Part shown: positions 16,274 to 25,100 of the stretch, one piece after another
Layout: the number at the start of each line of letters is the position of its first letter
How positions within the stretch are numbered: the first letter of the stretch is position 1
Origin: Candidatus Epulonipiscioides gigas
GTDB taxonomy: Bacteria; Bacillota; Clostridia; Lachnospirales; Cellulosilyticaceae
Reading direction: 5' to 3'
Assembly (NCBI GenBank): GCA_001983555.1
Contig: LJHE01000053.1
Coordinates: 1 to 44,680 of the forward strand
Length of the DNA: 44,680 nt
Notes under the pieces: generated by a model
Told to the model about the DNA's origin: nothing
Seen by the model: the letters and a program-made list of their open reading frames with translations, nothing else
Databases searched by the model: none
Program-made: the position numbers and the translations under genes

Positions 16274-16324
16274 AAGGCAAAGAGCAACACATCTCAATGG
16301 TGTCCAAGCTCAGAGCCTTTTTTT
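16274..16324 (+). terminator. Structured 3' element / terminator of copy B
   Basis: AAGGC-AAA-GAGC-inner helix-GCUC-AGA-GCCUU, then seven U. The outer helices and the AAA/AGA internal loop are identical to the copy A element. The inner 4-bp helix is ACAU/GUGU here and GCAU/AUGU there, pairing in the same columns. Confidence 0.65.
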
Positions 16325-16332
16325 GTGTAGAG

Positions 16333-16383
16333 TTAACCTTTTACTGCTCCAGCGGTTACTCCATTTGTAATATATTTATTTAA
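16333..16383 (-). pseudogene. Relic: last 16 codons of a CUT1-type sugar ABC permease
   Basis: The minus strand reads LNKYITNGVTAGAVKG followed by TAA, with a TAG just upstream. This is the characteristic C-terminal tail of MalG-like (CUT1) carbohydrate ABC permeases, which commonly end in a YF/YI..G(L/V)TAGAVKG-type sequence. No other part of the gene is present: immediately upstream lies the terminator of the lamin-tail gene. The remnant implies deletion or replacement of a transporter locus. The YesM/YesN pair 3.4 kb away, a usual partner of such transporters, supports that reading. Confidence 0.65.
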
Positions 16384-16386
16384 CTA

Positions 16387-16423
16387 TAAAAAAAGGCCAC
16401 ACACTTTTTATAAGTGTATGACC
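16387..16423 (-). terminator. Intrinsic terminator of the lamin-tail gene
   Basis: On the minus strand GGTCATACACTT pairs with AAGTGTGTGGCC (12 bp with wobbles), followed by eight T. Confidence 0.85.
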
Positions 16424-16434
16424 TATAATACAAA

Positions 16435-17109
16435 TTAAGCTTTGCATAATTTTATAGATTGTTTATTAGACCAAACTGCTCTGCTGTCAACCCAGTAGAA
16501 ATCTACATCTTGATTTTTTGCACATTCTCCTACTTTAACTGTTTTGCCCGCTCCTAATACAAATTTTTTAAATGTATAAGAGCATTTTCCATCTAATGCC
16601 ACAATTTTCCAACCTGTTAGTTCAACTTCTGTATCAGTATTATTTGTTATTTCTACGTATTCGCCATATTCTACTGCTGAATTTAATGCAGTAATTTCTA
16701 CATTCTGATTTCTAGCGTTATTTTCTACTTCAATTTTAACTTCTACTTCTACTACTTTTTCTTCAACAGGAGCAATTGTTTCTTCTTCAGCAGAGTTAAA
16801 TTTTTTGATATCTATTAATTTATCATCATAGTTATATAATTCAAACGAATCAGTATTTGACCAAACCTTTCTGCTATCAACCCAATAAAAATCCACATTT
16901 TGGTTTTTAGCACATTCTCCAACTGAAACAATACTATTTGCTTCTAACACAAATTCTTTAAATATGTACGATCTACCTGTAGGATTTGATACGATTTTCC
17001 AACCTGTTAGAGCTACTGCTGTATCAGTAGTATTTTTAATATCTACATGCTCACCATATTTTCTAAAAGTACATAATTTATTAATCACAATAGTTTTATT
17101 TTTTTCCAT
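16435..17109 (-). CDS. Tandem lamin-tail-domain protein without signal peptide
   Basis: A 224-aa protein made of two lamin-tail (LTD, Ig-like) domains, at about 6-100 and 132-224. Both carry the same skeleton: YGE(H/Y)V(D/E)I, then NTTDTAV/NNTDTEV, LTGWKIV, Y.FK.FVL.A, VGECAKNQ, VDFYWVDSR and VWSN. The linker (105-130) is Glu/Val-rich. LTD proteins of bacteria are usually secreted nucleases or surface proteins, but here the protein begins MEKNKTIVINKL with no hydrophobic leader, so it is probably cytoplasmic or exported by another route. The ribosome binding site GGAGG is ten bases upstream. It is monocistronic with its own terminator, and it replaces the rest of the sugar-permease gene whose end lies just downstream. 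Confidence 0.85.
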   Translation of the reverse strand: MEKNKTIVINKLCTFRKYGEHVDIKNTTDTAVALTGWKIVSNPTGRSYIFKEFVLEANSIVSVGECAKNQNVDFYWVDSRKVWSNTDSFELYNYDDKLIDIKKFNSAEEETIAPVEEKVVEVEVKIEVENNARNQNVEITALNSAVEYGEYVEITNNTDTEVELTGWKIVALDGKCSYTFKKFVLGAGKTVKVGECAKNQDVDFYWVDSRAVWSNKQSIKLCKA

Positions 17110-17190
17110 TTTTAAATAACCTCCATTTTTTATTTACTACCTTTCATACTAATATATGTAAAATAAAGACAAAGTATTCCATAAAATTAT

Positions 17191-17222
17191 AAAAAAAAAT
17201 CATAAACACAATGGCTTATGAT
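17191..17222 (-). terminator. Intrinsic terminator after the small frameshifted gene
   Basis: On the minus strand ATCATAA pairs with TTATGAT around a nine-base loop, followed by a run of T. It supports the presence of a transcription unit at 17244-17401. Confidence 0.6.
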
Positions 17223-17243
17223 TATAAAATTAAGTTATTTTTA

Positions 17244-17401
17244 TTATACATTGGGCCTGTTATTTTTTATTATTACTATAGGAATTTCAATTTCAGCTCC
17301 TAGCTCTGGAGAAGTATTTTTAGGTTCATTAGATAAAACTGTTAATGTTAAATCATTATTAGCTATATAGTTATCAATTATTACATCTGGTTCTTGAGCA
17401 T
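17244..17401 (-). pseudogene. Possible small frameshifted gene (about 50 aa)
   Basis: In the 17110-17498 gap an ideal ribosome binding site (AAGGAGG, 17410-17416) sits eight bases before an ATG at 17399-17401. That frame stops after six codons. A frame shifted by one base, starting immediately after the ATG, is open for 50 codons (AQEPDVIIDNYIANND ... IPIVIIKNNRPNV) and is followed by a terminator. Strong signals with a one-base mismatch suggest a recent frameshift, a sequencing error or recoding. The family is not recognised. Confidence 0.4.
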
Positions 17402-17498
17402 ATAATTTACCTCCTTAGAATATTAAAACAATTGTTTGCATATTTAGTAACTAAGCTAATTGCTAGTATCATAATATGATAATATTTTAGAGGTGGTA

Positions 17499-18239
17499 CT
17501 ATATAAGTTGCTTATATTTGTTAAAAAATGATGTATAACTAAAATAAGTGACAAATATTGTTGCAATACTTGTAGCAGATAAAAGCATAAAAGTTACCAT
17601 AATTTGATATTTAATTGCTTCTATTGGAGGAGCTCCGCCTAAAATAAGTCCTGTCATCATGCCAGGAAGTGATACAATACCAAGTGCTTTTGCTGAATCA
17701 ATTGTAGGGAGCATTCCAGCTTTAAGTGTACGTTTTAATACTTCACCTGATGCAAGCTTAATAGATGCTCCGAGTGAAAGTTTTGTCTCAATTTCTTCTC
17801 TTTTATCAATAAATCCACTTTGCATTTGTCTATAAGTGATAGCTACTGCTACCATGGCATTATTAACAATCATACCACAAATAGGAATTACCTCATTAGC
17901 ACTAAATACAATTGATCTAGTTAAAGTTAGAGTAAGTAAAGTAATCCATGTTCCAAGTCCAATTCCTATGAAACTTATCACTCTCATATTTCGTATTTGT
18001 GGCATTTTAGCAATATTAACTGACGCATTAAATATCATAAAGAATATAAAAAATATGGTTACAAGCAAATTTTCAAATCCAAAAATAACTTGTAATATAC
18101 TCCCAACAATAGTAAGTTGTATAACTGCTCTAAGGACACTAATGACAATTTGCTTATGTATCCTTAAATCTTCTTTGAATGAAATAAAAATAGGTATAAG
18201 TACCAACAATGACGCCAATATTAAAGAAATAATGCTCAT
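17499..18239 (-). CDS. fetB: FetB/YbbM-like ABC exporter permease
   Basis: A 246-aa membrane protein of the UPF0014 family with about seven hydrophobic segments. Family phrases are RAVIQLTIVGSILQVIF (37-53), PICGMIVNNAMVA, and the conserved SLPGMMTGLILGGAPPIEAIKYQIM near the C terminus. In E. coli FetB works with FetA to export iron and help in oxidative stress; related plant proteins are linked to aluminium tolerance. The ATG overlaps the stop of the upstream ATPase gene by one base (TAATG), so the two are translationally coupled. The substrate here is inferred from the family. Confidence 0.92.
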   Translation of the reverse strand: MSIISLILASLLVLIPIFISFKEDLRIHKQIVISVLRAVIQLTIVGSILQVIFGFENLLVTIFFIFFMIFNASVNIAKMPQIRNMRVISFIGIGLGTWITLLTLTLTRSIVFSANEVIPICGMIVNNAMVAVAITYRQMQSGFIDKREEIETKLSLGASIKLASGEVLKRTLKAGMLPTIDSAKALGIVSLPGMMTGLILGGAPPIEAIKYQIMVTFMLLSATSIATIFVTYFSYTSFFNKYKQLI

Positions 18240-18892
18240 TATAGAACCTCCAAATTAACTAATTTGCCATTTTCAAATTGTACTCGCTTATTAAATATTC
18301 GTGTGCTTTGCTCCATATTGTGTGTTACCCATAAAATAGTAGTTCCAGTTTTATTAAGCTCTTTTACATACTTTTCAATTACCAAGGAAGAACTTTCGTC
18401 TAAAGCAGAAGTAACTTCATCTAACAACAATATTTTAGGATTATGTATGAGATTTCTAATTAATGCAATACGTTGTTTTTCTCCACCTGATAAAATTGCT
18501 ACTTCTTTTTCTAATAAATGTCTATCCAACTGAAAGGCCTCAAGTAATTGAGCTACCTTTTCTATATCAAAAGGATTTTTTTTAATAATAAAAGGAAATT
18601 CCAAATTTTCTTTTACAGTTGTTCCAAATAAATATGGCATTTGTGTGCAATAACTAAGCTCTTGTCGTAGCGTTATTGGTTCATAGTCAGAAAAATTTGT
18701 ATCATTATAGTTCATAGTTCCAGAAGAAGGACTAATTAGATATGAACACATCTTTAAAAAAGAGCTCTTTCCACTTCCAGATGAACCTATTAAGGATATA
18801 CAATCACCTTTTTCAATGCTAAGTGATATGTCGTCTAAAATTTGCTTATCTCCTACTTCGTAAAATATTTTAACCGCTGATAAAATTTGCAT
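18239..18892 (-). CDS. fetA: FetA/YbbL-like ABC transporter ATPase
   Basis: A 217-aa ATPase with Walker A GSSGSGKSS, the Q-loop region YCTQMPYLFG, signature LSGGEKQR, Walker B ILLLDEVTSALD and the H-loop WVTHN. It is short, with no extra domain, like YbbL. The start follows GAGGTG by four bases. It is the first gene of the fetAB pair and is followed directly by its permease. The pair would form a putative iron (or other metal) exporter at the cytoplasmic membrane. No metal-responsive operator is obvious upstream in the short gap to trpS. Confidence 0.9.
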   Translation of the reverse strand: MQILSAVKIFYEVGDKQILDDISLSIEKGDCISLIGSSGSGKSSFLKMCSYLISPSSGTMNYNDTNFSDYEPITLRQELSYCTQMPYLFGTTVKENLEFPFIIKKNPFDIEKVAQLLEAFQLDRHLLEKEVAILSGGEKQRIALIRNLIHNPKILLLDEVTSALDESSSLVIEKYVKELNKTGTTILWVTHNMEQSTRIFNKRVQFENGKLVNLEVL

Positions 18893-18976
18893 ATTTCACC
18901 TCTTTAACATTAAATTTTATAAATATTATATCATAGTTTTATATTTATGTCATGAAAATTTCCAATTTATGTTATA

Positions 18977-19011
18977 AAAAATTCCACCTGATCTAAATAT
19001 TAGTTAGGTGG
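18977..19011 (-). terminator. Intrinsic terminator of trpS
   Basis: On the minus strand CCACCT pairs with AGGTGG and CTAA with TTAG inside it, followed by AATTTTTT. Confidence 0.8.
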
Positions 19012-19028
19012 ACGTGGTTAATACATTT

Positions 19029-20036
19029 TTATCTAATTATAGGTGGAAATCCTATTTTCTTTTGTACTTTACGCAATATTTTTTGAGCTTTATAATTGGC
19101 TTTTTCAGTATTCTCTTTAATTATATTATCAATATATGCTTTATCTTTTTGAAGCTCATCATATTTTTGTTGAATTGGTTTTAAGGTTTCTATAACTGCT
19201 TGAGCAACTTCTACTTTGAAATCTCCATATCCTTTTCCAGCAAATTCATTTTCAATTTCATCATATGTTTTATTTGTAATCGCACTATAAATACTGATTA
19301 AATTGCTTATTCCCGGTTGATTTTCAACATCATATTTTATATTTGCAAAATTGTCTGTAACTGCTCTTTTGAATTTTTTTAATATTTCATCTGGCTTATC
19401 AGTTAATAAAATAGTTGCATTTTTATCTTCTGCAGATTTAGACATTTTATTGGTAGGTTCTTGTAAATCCATAATTTTTGCTCCAACTTTTCCAATGTAT
19501 GGATCTGGAATTGTAAAAGTATCTCCATAAATTGTATTAAACCGCATTGCAATATCTCTAGTCAATTCGAGATGTTGTTTTTGGTCATGCCCCACTGGTA
19601 CGAGATCAGTATTGAATAATAAAATATCAGCTGCCATCAGAGCAGGATATGTGTATAATCCCGCATTTATATTATCTGCATGTTTTTTAGATTTGTCTTT
19701 AAATTGTGTCATACGATTTAATTCACCCATATAAGTAAAACAATTTAAAATCCAACCTAGCTCTGCGTGTCCACTTACCTGAGATTGGTAATAAATTATA
19801 TTTTTGGTTGGATCAAGACCTGCTGCAATATATTGAATTAATAAATTCCTCGCATTTTTTCTAAGCTCTGCAGGATTTTGACGCACAGTAATAGCATGCA
19901 TATCTACAATACAATATAAACAATTATATTCTTCTTGTAATGTAGTCCAGTTTTTTAGCGCTCCTAAATAGTTGCCAAGAGTAATTGCTCCAGTGGGTTG
20001 CATTCCACTAAATATCGTTTTCTTATTTTGTTCCAT
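19029..20036 (-). CDS. trpS: Tryptophanyl-tRNA synthetase
   Basis: A 335-aa class I synthetase charging tRNA-Trp. The HIGH-equivalent is PTGAITLGNYLGAL near residue 14, and the KMSKS loop NKMSKSAED is near 200. GHDQKQHLELTRDIA and the YTYPALMAADILLF segment are typical of bacterial TrpRS. The start is the second ATG of the open frame, eight bases after GAGG; the first is only two bases from it. No T-box leader is seen upstream: the conserved AGGGTGGNACC-type motif is absent in the 360-bp gap, which instead holds a repeat copy. It ends at its own terminator. Confidence 0.97.
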   Translation of the reverse strand: MEQNKKTIFSGMQPTGAITLGNYLGALKNWTTLQEEYNCLYCIVDMHAITVRQNPAELRKNARNLLIQYIAAGLDPTKNIIYYQSQVSGHAELGWILNCFTYMGELNRMTQFKDKSKKHADNINAGLYTYPALMAADILLFNTDLVPVGHDQKQHLELTRDIAMRFNTIYGDTFTIPDPYIGKVGAKIMDLQEPTNKMSKSAEDKNATILLTDKPDEILKKFKRAVTDNFANIKYDVENQPGISNLISIYSAITNKTYDEIENEFAGKGYGDFKVEVAQAVIETLKPIQQKYDELQKDKAYIDNIIKENTEKANYKAQKILRKVQKKIGFPPIIR

Positions 20037-20099
20037 TTTCATAACCTCATTAGTTTAGTTTTTGTTAAATAATATCAAAAAAATTATGTAAAATCAAGA

Positions 20100-20330
20100 A
20101 CCTAAAGTAGCGATAATAGGGAGGACGATGGGGGGACTCATAGTAAACGACAACTTTAGTATTAACTTCAGTAGCTAAAGATAAAATTAAACATGTTTGA
20201 TAATTTTAAAATATTATTTTATTCAGGTCTTTAGTTTTTCAGTGCCTTTTTAAAATAGGAGTCTATCAAGCGAACACAAAGTTGAAGCTTAAACTTAACC
20301 CTTAGGCTACTACTAAAGAGCTAACGAGAA
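20100..20330. repeat. Dispersed repeat, mosaic copy 6, in the trpS upstream gap
   Basis: The 20037-20400 gap contains no gene. TAGTAAACGACAACTTTAG (about 20142-20160) matches TAGTAAACTACAATTTTAG at 6768. GGAGTCTATCAAGCGAACA (about 20267) matches the reverse strand of the CTTGATAGCCTCC segment at 6807, and the reverse strand of CAGTGCCTTTTTAAAATAG resembles TTTTAAAAATAGACCACTG near 6620. The order of pieces is rearranged relative to copy 3. Confidence 0.55.
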
Positions 20331-20342
20331 AGTAACAACGAC

Positions 20343-20390
20343 AAAAAGGGGCATCGTCTAGGATTATTTTTTCCTAAAAGCGACAGCCCC
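20343..20390 (-). terminator. Terminator of the MacB-type ABC operon
   Basis: On the minus strand GGGGC pairs with GCCCC at the base and TAGGA with TCCTA at the tip, with interior loops, followed by TTTTTG. It lies ten bases after the ArsD-like gene. Confidence 0.75.
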
Positions 20391-20400
20391 AGCTTATTAA

Positions 20401-20712
20401 TTATGGATTAAAATCTTTTAGAGATACATTTACTAGTGACATTATATCTTTATCACATAAATATATATCTGTTTGAACAACTGTTCCATTAACCAGAGTA
20501 ATAGGTAAAATATCTTCTCCTCGCTTTTCTAAGAGCTCACTTACAGTTGGATTCATATCAAAAGCCTCTGGATTATTAGTTAAATCATATCTTTGTATAT
20601 CAACACCAGTATTTCTTAGATTTCTAACTAAGGTTGTTAATCTTTGAAGTTCTGGATCAGTTGTTTCATTATCAGCAGGTGTAGTCATTTCATAAATTTC
20701 AATTTTTTTCAT
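20401..20712 (-). CDS. ArsD-like protein lacking the metalloid-binding cysteines
   Basis: A 103-aa thioredoxin-fold protein. The framework of ArsD is clear: MKKIEIYEM at the start, DPELQRLTTLVRNLRNTGVD, IQRYDLTNNPEAF, then LPITLVNGTVVQTDIY. ArsD is an As(III)/Sb(III) chaperone for the ArsA pump and a weak repressor; it uses Cys12, Cys13 and Cys18 in a CCSTGVC segment. Here that place reads TTPADNETT and only one unrelated cysteine remains (about 85), so classical metalloid binding is not possible. It is the last gene of the ABC operon, 50 bp after the permease. No ars genes are nearby. Probably a repurposed member; function unknown. Confidence 0.8.
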   Translation of the reverse strand: MKKIEIYEMTTPADNETTDPELQRLTTLVRNLRNTGVDIQRYDLTNNPEAFDMNPTVSELLEKRGEDILPITLVNGTVVQTDIYLCDKDIMSLVNVSLKDFNP

Positions 20713-20763
20713 TAATAATCACATCTCCTTTGATGATTATTATTTCCTAAAAAATATAAAATA

Positions 20764-22131
20764 TTACTCTGTTTTAATTGCACTAAGAGCAGAAAGTTTC
20801 ATAGCTCGTCTTGCTGGAAAATAACCAGATACAAGTCCAATTAAAGTTGAAAAAAGAAGTGAGGCACCAGCAAGCCAAATTGGGATACTAGAAATATTTC
20901 CGCCACCCATCATATCTATAGATAAAGCCCCACTTTCACCAACAACATTTAAAATATGTGAAATTATATATGAAATTATAATACCACAAAATCCTCCAAG
21001 AGCACCAATCATTAATGCTTCTATAAGAAACATATTTTGAATATCATTAATTTTTGCTCCAATAACTTTCATAATTCCAATTTCACGAGTACGCTCATAT
21101 GTTGCCATCATCATTGTATTGGTTATTCCAATAGCTGCAACAAATAATGAAATTGCTCCTATTCCACCAAGAAAAGCTTGGATACCAGAAGACATTGATT
21201 GCATAGCTTCAACATCTTCCATGTCTGAATATGCCCTATAACCCATTTCTGAAATTTGCTCTTGTACAGTTACAACATCATCTTGGTGTGCTACTTTAAC
21301 ATTTGCGGCATAATAAACTATTTCCTCATCTGGATCTTCACCATATTTATCTTCAAAATCTTTTTCACCTAGCAAATCAAGCTCATATTCTAGTTGTGCA
21401 GATCTAAGTTGGTTAAATAGTTCAAGTGGAACATATATATTATATCCAAGAGGATATTGATGTTCTGGAAAAAGACCAATAACTATAGCTTCTTGATCAT
21501 CTGGAAAATCAATTTTTTTATCATCTTCATAACTTGTATCAATAGGTTCTCCATCTTCCCAATGATATTCACCAACCAATATTTCAATTTTATCTTTATC
21601 CAAAATTGGTTTTATTTCAGGATTTGCAACTTTCCAGTTTGGTTCTTTACCAATTTTATAAAATTCGGACAATACAGCTTTTCCGAGTATTATAACATCT
21701 TTATCAGTGGTTTCAAAAGTTCGTCCTTCTTCAGTTTTATAACCAAGAGCATCCATTTCTTCTGCAGATAATCCTATAATATCTGGATTCCACAAAGTTC
21801 GTTTTTTTCCAAATTGAAGATATGCTTGTATTGACCTTTCTGGTATAACCATAGTTACATTTGGGATTTGCATAAGAGCTTCAATTGCCTCATCGTTAAG
21901 TTTTGGTGAATCGTCAGACGATGAATACCTACTAGACCTAATTTCAATAAGTGTAAGATCACCCATTTCTTTCATTTGCTCTTTAAATCCTTCATCCATA
22001 GCAATACCTATAGAAAGCATAAGAATAATAGAGCATGAGCCAATTATAACACCAAGTACAGTCAAAAATGTACGCAGTTTTCGCCGCCATAGACTGCGTA
22101 TGCTCATAGAAATTAAATCATCAATCTTCAT
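20764..22131 (-). CDS. MacB/FtsX-type ABC transporter permease
   Basis: About 455 aa. The N-terminal part (SIRSLWRRKLRTFLTVLGVIIG) forms TM1 of a MacB-like permease. An extracytoplasmic domain (about 45-325) follows, containing an acidic stretch (YHWEDGEPIDTSYEDDKKID), then three more TM segments with the FtsX signature (TNTMMMATYERTREIGIMKVIGA). The start is taken at the ATG six bases after AGGTG, though an ATG just before and a GTG at 22140 are alternatives. It overlaps the upstream ectodomain gene. MacB systems use ATP hydrolysis to move an extracytoplasmic domain rather than pump through the membrane. Here it is paired with a large anchored ectodomain in place of MacA. Confidence 0.9.
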   Translation of the reverse strand: MKIDDLISMSIRSLWRRKLRTFLTVLGVIIGSCSIILMLSIGIAMDEGFKEQMKEMGDLTLIEIRSSRYSSSDDSPKLNDEAIEALMQIPNVTMVIPERSIQAYLQFGKKRTLWNPDIIGLSAEEMDALGYKTEEGRTFETTDKDVIILGKAVLSEFYKIGKEPNWKVANPEIKPILDKDKIEILVGEYHWEDGEPIDTSYEDDKKIDFPDDQEAIVIGLFPEHQYPLGYNIYVPLELFNQLRSAQLEYELDLLGEKDFEDKYGEDPDEEIVYYAANVKVAHQDDVVTVQEQISEMGYRAYSDMEDVEAMQSMSSGIQAFLGGIGAISLFVAAIGITNTMMMATYERTREIGIMKVIGAKINDIQNMFLIEALMIGALGGFCGIIISYIISHILNVVGESGALSIDMMGGGNISSIPIWLAGASLLFSTLIGLVSGYFPARRAMKLSALSAIKTE

Positions 22132-25100
22132 CATCTTCACCTAATGCCATTAATTTTTTCTTTTTGCGAGCATACAAGAATTTAGTAATTAGAGCTGATA
22201 TTGAAAATCCAAAAAATATTCCCACGAGTTGTGGCTTAACATCTACTTTTTCTTCTTCTGGTTCTTCTTCAAGTTCTGGCTCTGGAAAAAAGTCTTCTTC
22301 AGGAAAAAAGTCTTCTTCGACATAAGCTTCTAGAACTTCAAAATCAAATTCTTCTACAATATTATGAATTTTTCCTGTAACATCTTCATATTCAATATTA
22401 ATTTGACCTTTTAACATTCCTGCTTCATTTGCAATAATAGTGGGTTCATAATATTCTACTGCTCCTATTTCAAGCTTACCAACTATTTGTTTATTGTCAA
22501 ATATATCAAAATTTTCATCAACTGAAGTAGTTGTAATTTCTACATTACTAATAATGGTTTTACCTTTATTAAAAATTTGAGCAGTTAAATCTCCTTCCAT
22601 ACCAACTTCTATCTGTTCAACTGAAATATCTGCTACATCGAGCTTTGTAACTTGCTCTACTGGTATTCCAAGAAATTCTGATGCAATAATTGGATCTCCA
22701 TCTTCGTCTTCATATTCCATTTTCATTGTGAGCTCATATGTTTTTGGATCTGCACTTGGAATAGTATACATTCTTATGGTTTTATAAACTGTCTCCCCTG
22801 GATCCATTTCATCAATATAAAATGTATTACTGCCACCAACCGGAGTAAATACACTACCGGTGTTATCTTCACCTTGCTCTGTAATGGTTAGATTTGCTTT
22901 AAAGTTTGATACAGTTTTATCTTTGTGTGTGTTAAAAAATCCAATATCTAAACTAAATTCTTCTCCAGCTTGAACAACAACAGGGTCTATCTTATACTCA
23001 CCAATTATAACTTTTGGTGTCCCTCCTTTGTTTTCATCCTCATCATCTTTAACTTCATTTTCAACGCTTACAGTAGCATATTGACTATAGGTTATATCCT
23101 CATCATTTAAATTATATTCAGCTTTAATTTCTATTGGATATGTGCTAGTTGTAATAGTATCAAGAGCTTGAAATGTAACCACATATTTATTACTTGCTCC
23201 TGCAGCTAATTTATTTATAACAAACAAATTTTTTGATTTAGGAACAATTTTTTCTGGAGAAATCACGCTTACTTTGACATTTTCTGCTCCATCTGGTGCA
23301 GATACATTAAATGATATGTTAAATGGAACATCTGCTAACAAAATACCTTTTGGTTCTACAATCTTATCAATGGTAATTTCTGCCTTTTTTAATTCATCGT
23401 GATTTTCAATATTAACAGTTGAATATTGACTATATATGATATCTTCGTCATTTAAATTATATTCAGCCTTAATTTCTATTGGGTATGTGCTTGTTTCAAC
23501 AGTATCAAGAGCTTGGAAGGCTACATTATAATGATTAGTTGCTCCTTTGGCTATTTCATTTATTGTGAATAAGTTTTGAGATTTAGGTATAATTCCTTCT
23601 GGAGAAATTACATTCACTTTTACCTTTTCTGCTCCATCTGGAGCAAACACATCAAAAGACACATTAAATGTATCATCGGATGTTAAAGTTCCACTTGGAC
23701 CTACAATATTATTAATTATAATTTCAGATTTTTTAGCTTCTTCTTCATTTTCAATGCTCACAGTTGCATATTGACTATATGTTACAAGCTCATCATTTAA
23801 AGTATAATCCGCTTTAATTTCTATTGGATATGTGCTTGTTTCAGTTGTATCAAGAGCTTGAAAAGTAACACTGTAATTATTTTGTGCTCCTGTAACTACG
23901 TTAAACAAATTTTTTGATTTAGGAATAATTCCTTCTGGAGCAATTACATTGATTTTGACATTTTCTAATTCATCTGGAGCAAACACATCAAAAGATACGT
24001 TAAAAGGAGTATCTGTTAATAAAGTCTGCGACGGTTCTACTATATTATCTATTGTGATTTCTGCTTTATCAACATCTTTTTTTAATGTTGTTAAATAAAT
24101 ATATTGGGTATCTTCTTGAGTCTTACCAAGGTCATCTATATAAGAAATTTTAAGTTGTAAAGGAATATTTGAGCTATCTTCAACATCATTTACTTGAATG
24201 AGCACCCCAAGATTTTGTGAAGTCTGTGGTTCTATATTATCTAAATACTTGACATTACTACCATCCATAATATATACGCTGTTTGTTTGTATGAGCTCTA
24301 CTTTTACATTTTTAGCTGAGATTTGTCCAATATTTTTAAAATTTATATTGATTTGTTTAGGTGTATCTTCTTCAAAATTGGTTGTATTTTCAGTTGTAAT
24401 TTCAAATGATGCAGGTGTAAAATTACTATCAACTTTTACTGGCACAATAGCACTAACATTATCTTCATCGTTAGCAGAAATAATTAGGTTATGTATCCCC
24501 CTTGTTACATCTTCATCTATATTTAATGTGGTATACACTGTTATAGTTTGACCTGCTCTGATGCTTGGAAAACTTATTTCATCTCGATTAATTTTAATTC
24601 CATCAGAATGATCTTCATCATCTAGTTCTATGGTTAATTCACCACTTTCAATTTTAGCATCTGCTGTATTTTCAAGAGTAATAGCAATTTGTTGATTTTC
24701 TCCTACGACAGCATTAATTATATTAGTTGAAATCTTTAATCCTTCAGATACTGTAGCAGTGCTAGGACCTTTTTTACCATTTAGATTGATCTCTCCTTTA
24801 TAAGAAGATTTGATATTTGAGCTTTCTCTAAATGTAAAATTTACTTCTACTGTATCATCCTCTTGATAAGTATATTCATTATCAATTAAATAAAAATGAT
24901 AATTTGTTACGCCTTGTTCATTTCGATTGTCAAAATTTAATGGATATAAAACATTTCCACTCTTAGTTATAGACGCTCCATTAAGACTTATATCTACTCC
25001 AGCATTATCAGCATGTCCATCATTTAATCCAGCTAAATCTGCATTAATAATAATTTCTAAGTCAAAGGTTTGTCCATCAACTATTTCTTCTGGAAAATCA

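Noticed and set aside
20037-20400. T-box leader for trpS
   Set aside because: No AGGGTGG-type antiterminator motif or specifier stem is visible; the gap is explained by a repeat copy and the terminator of the next operon.
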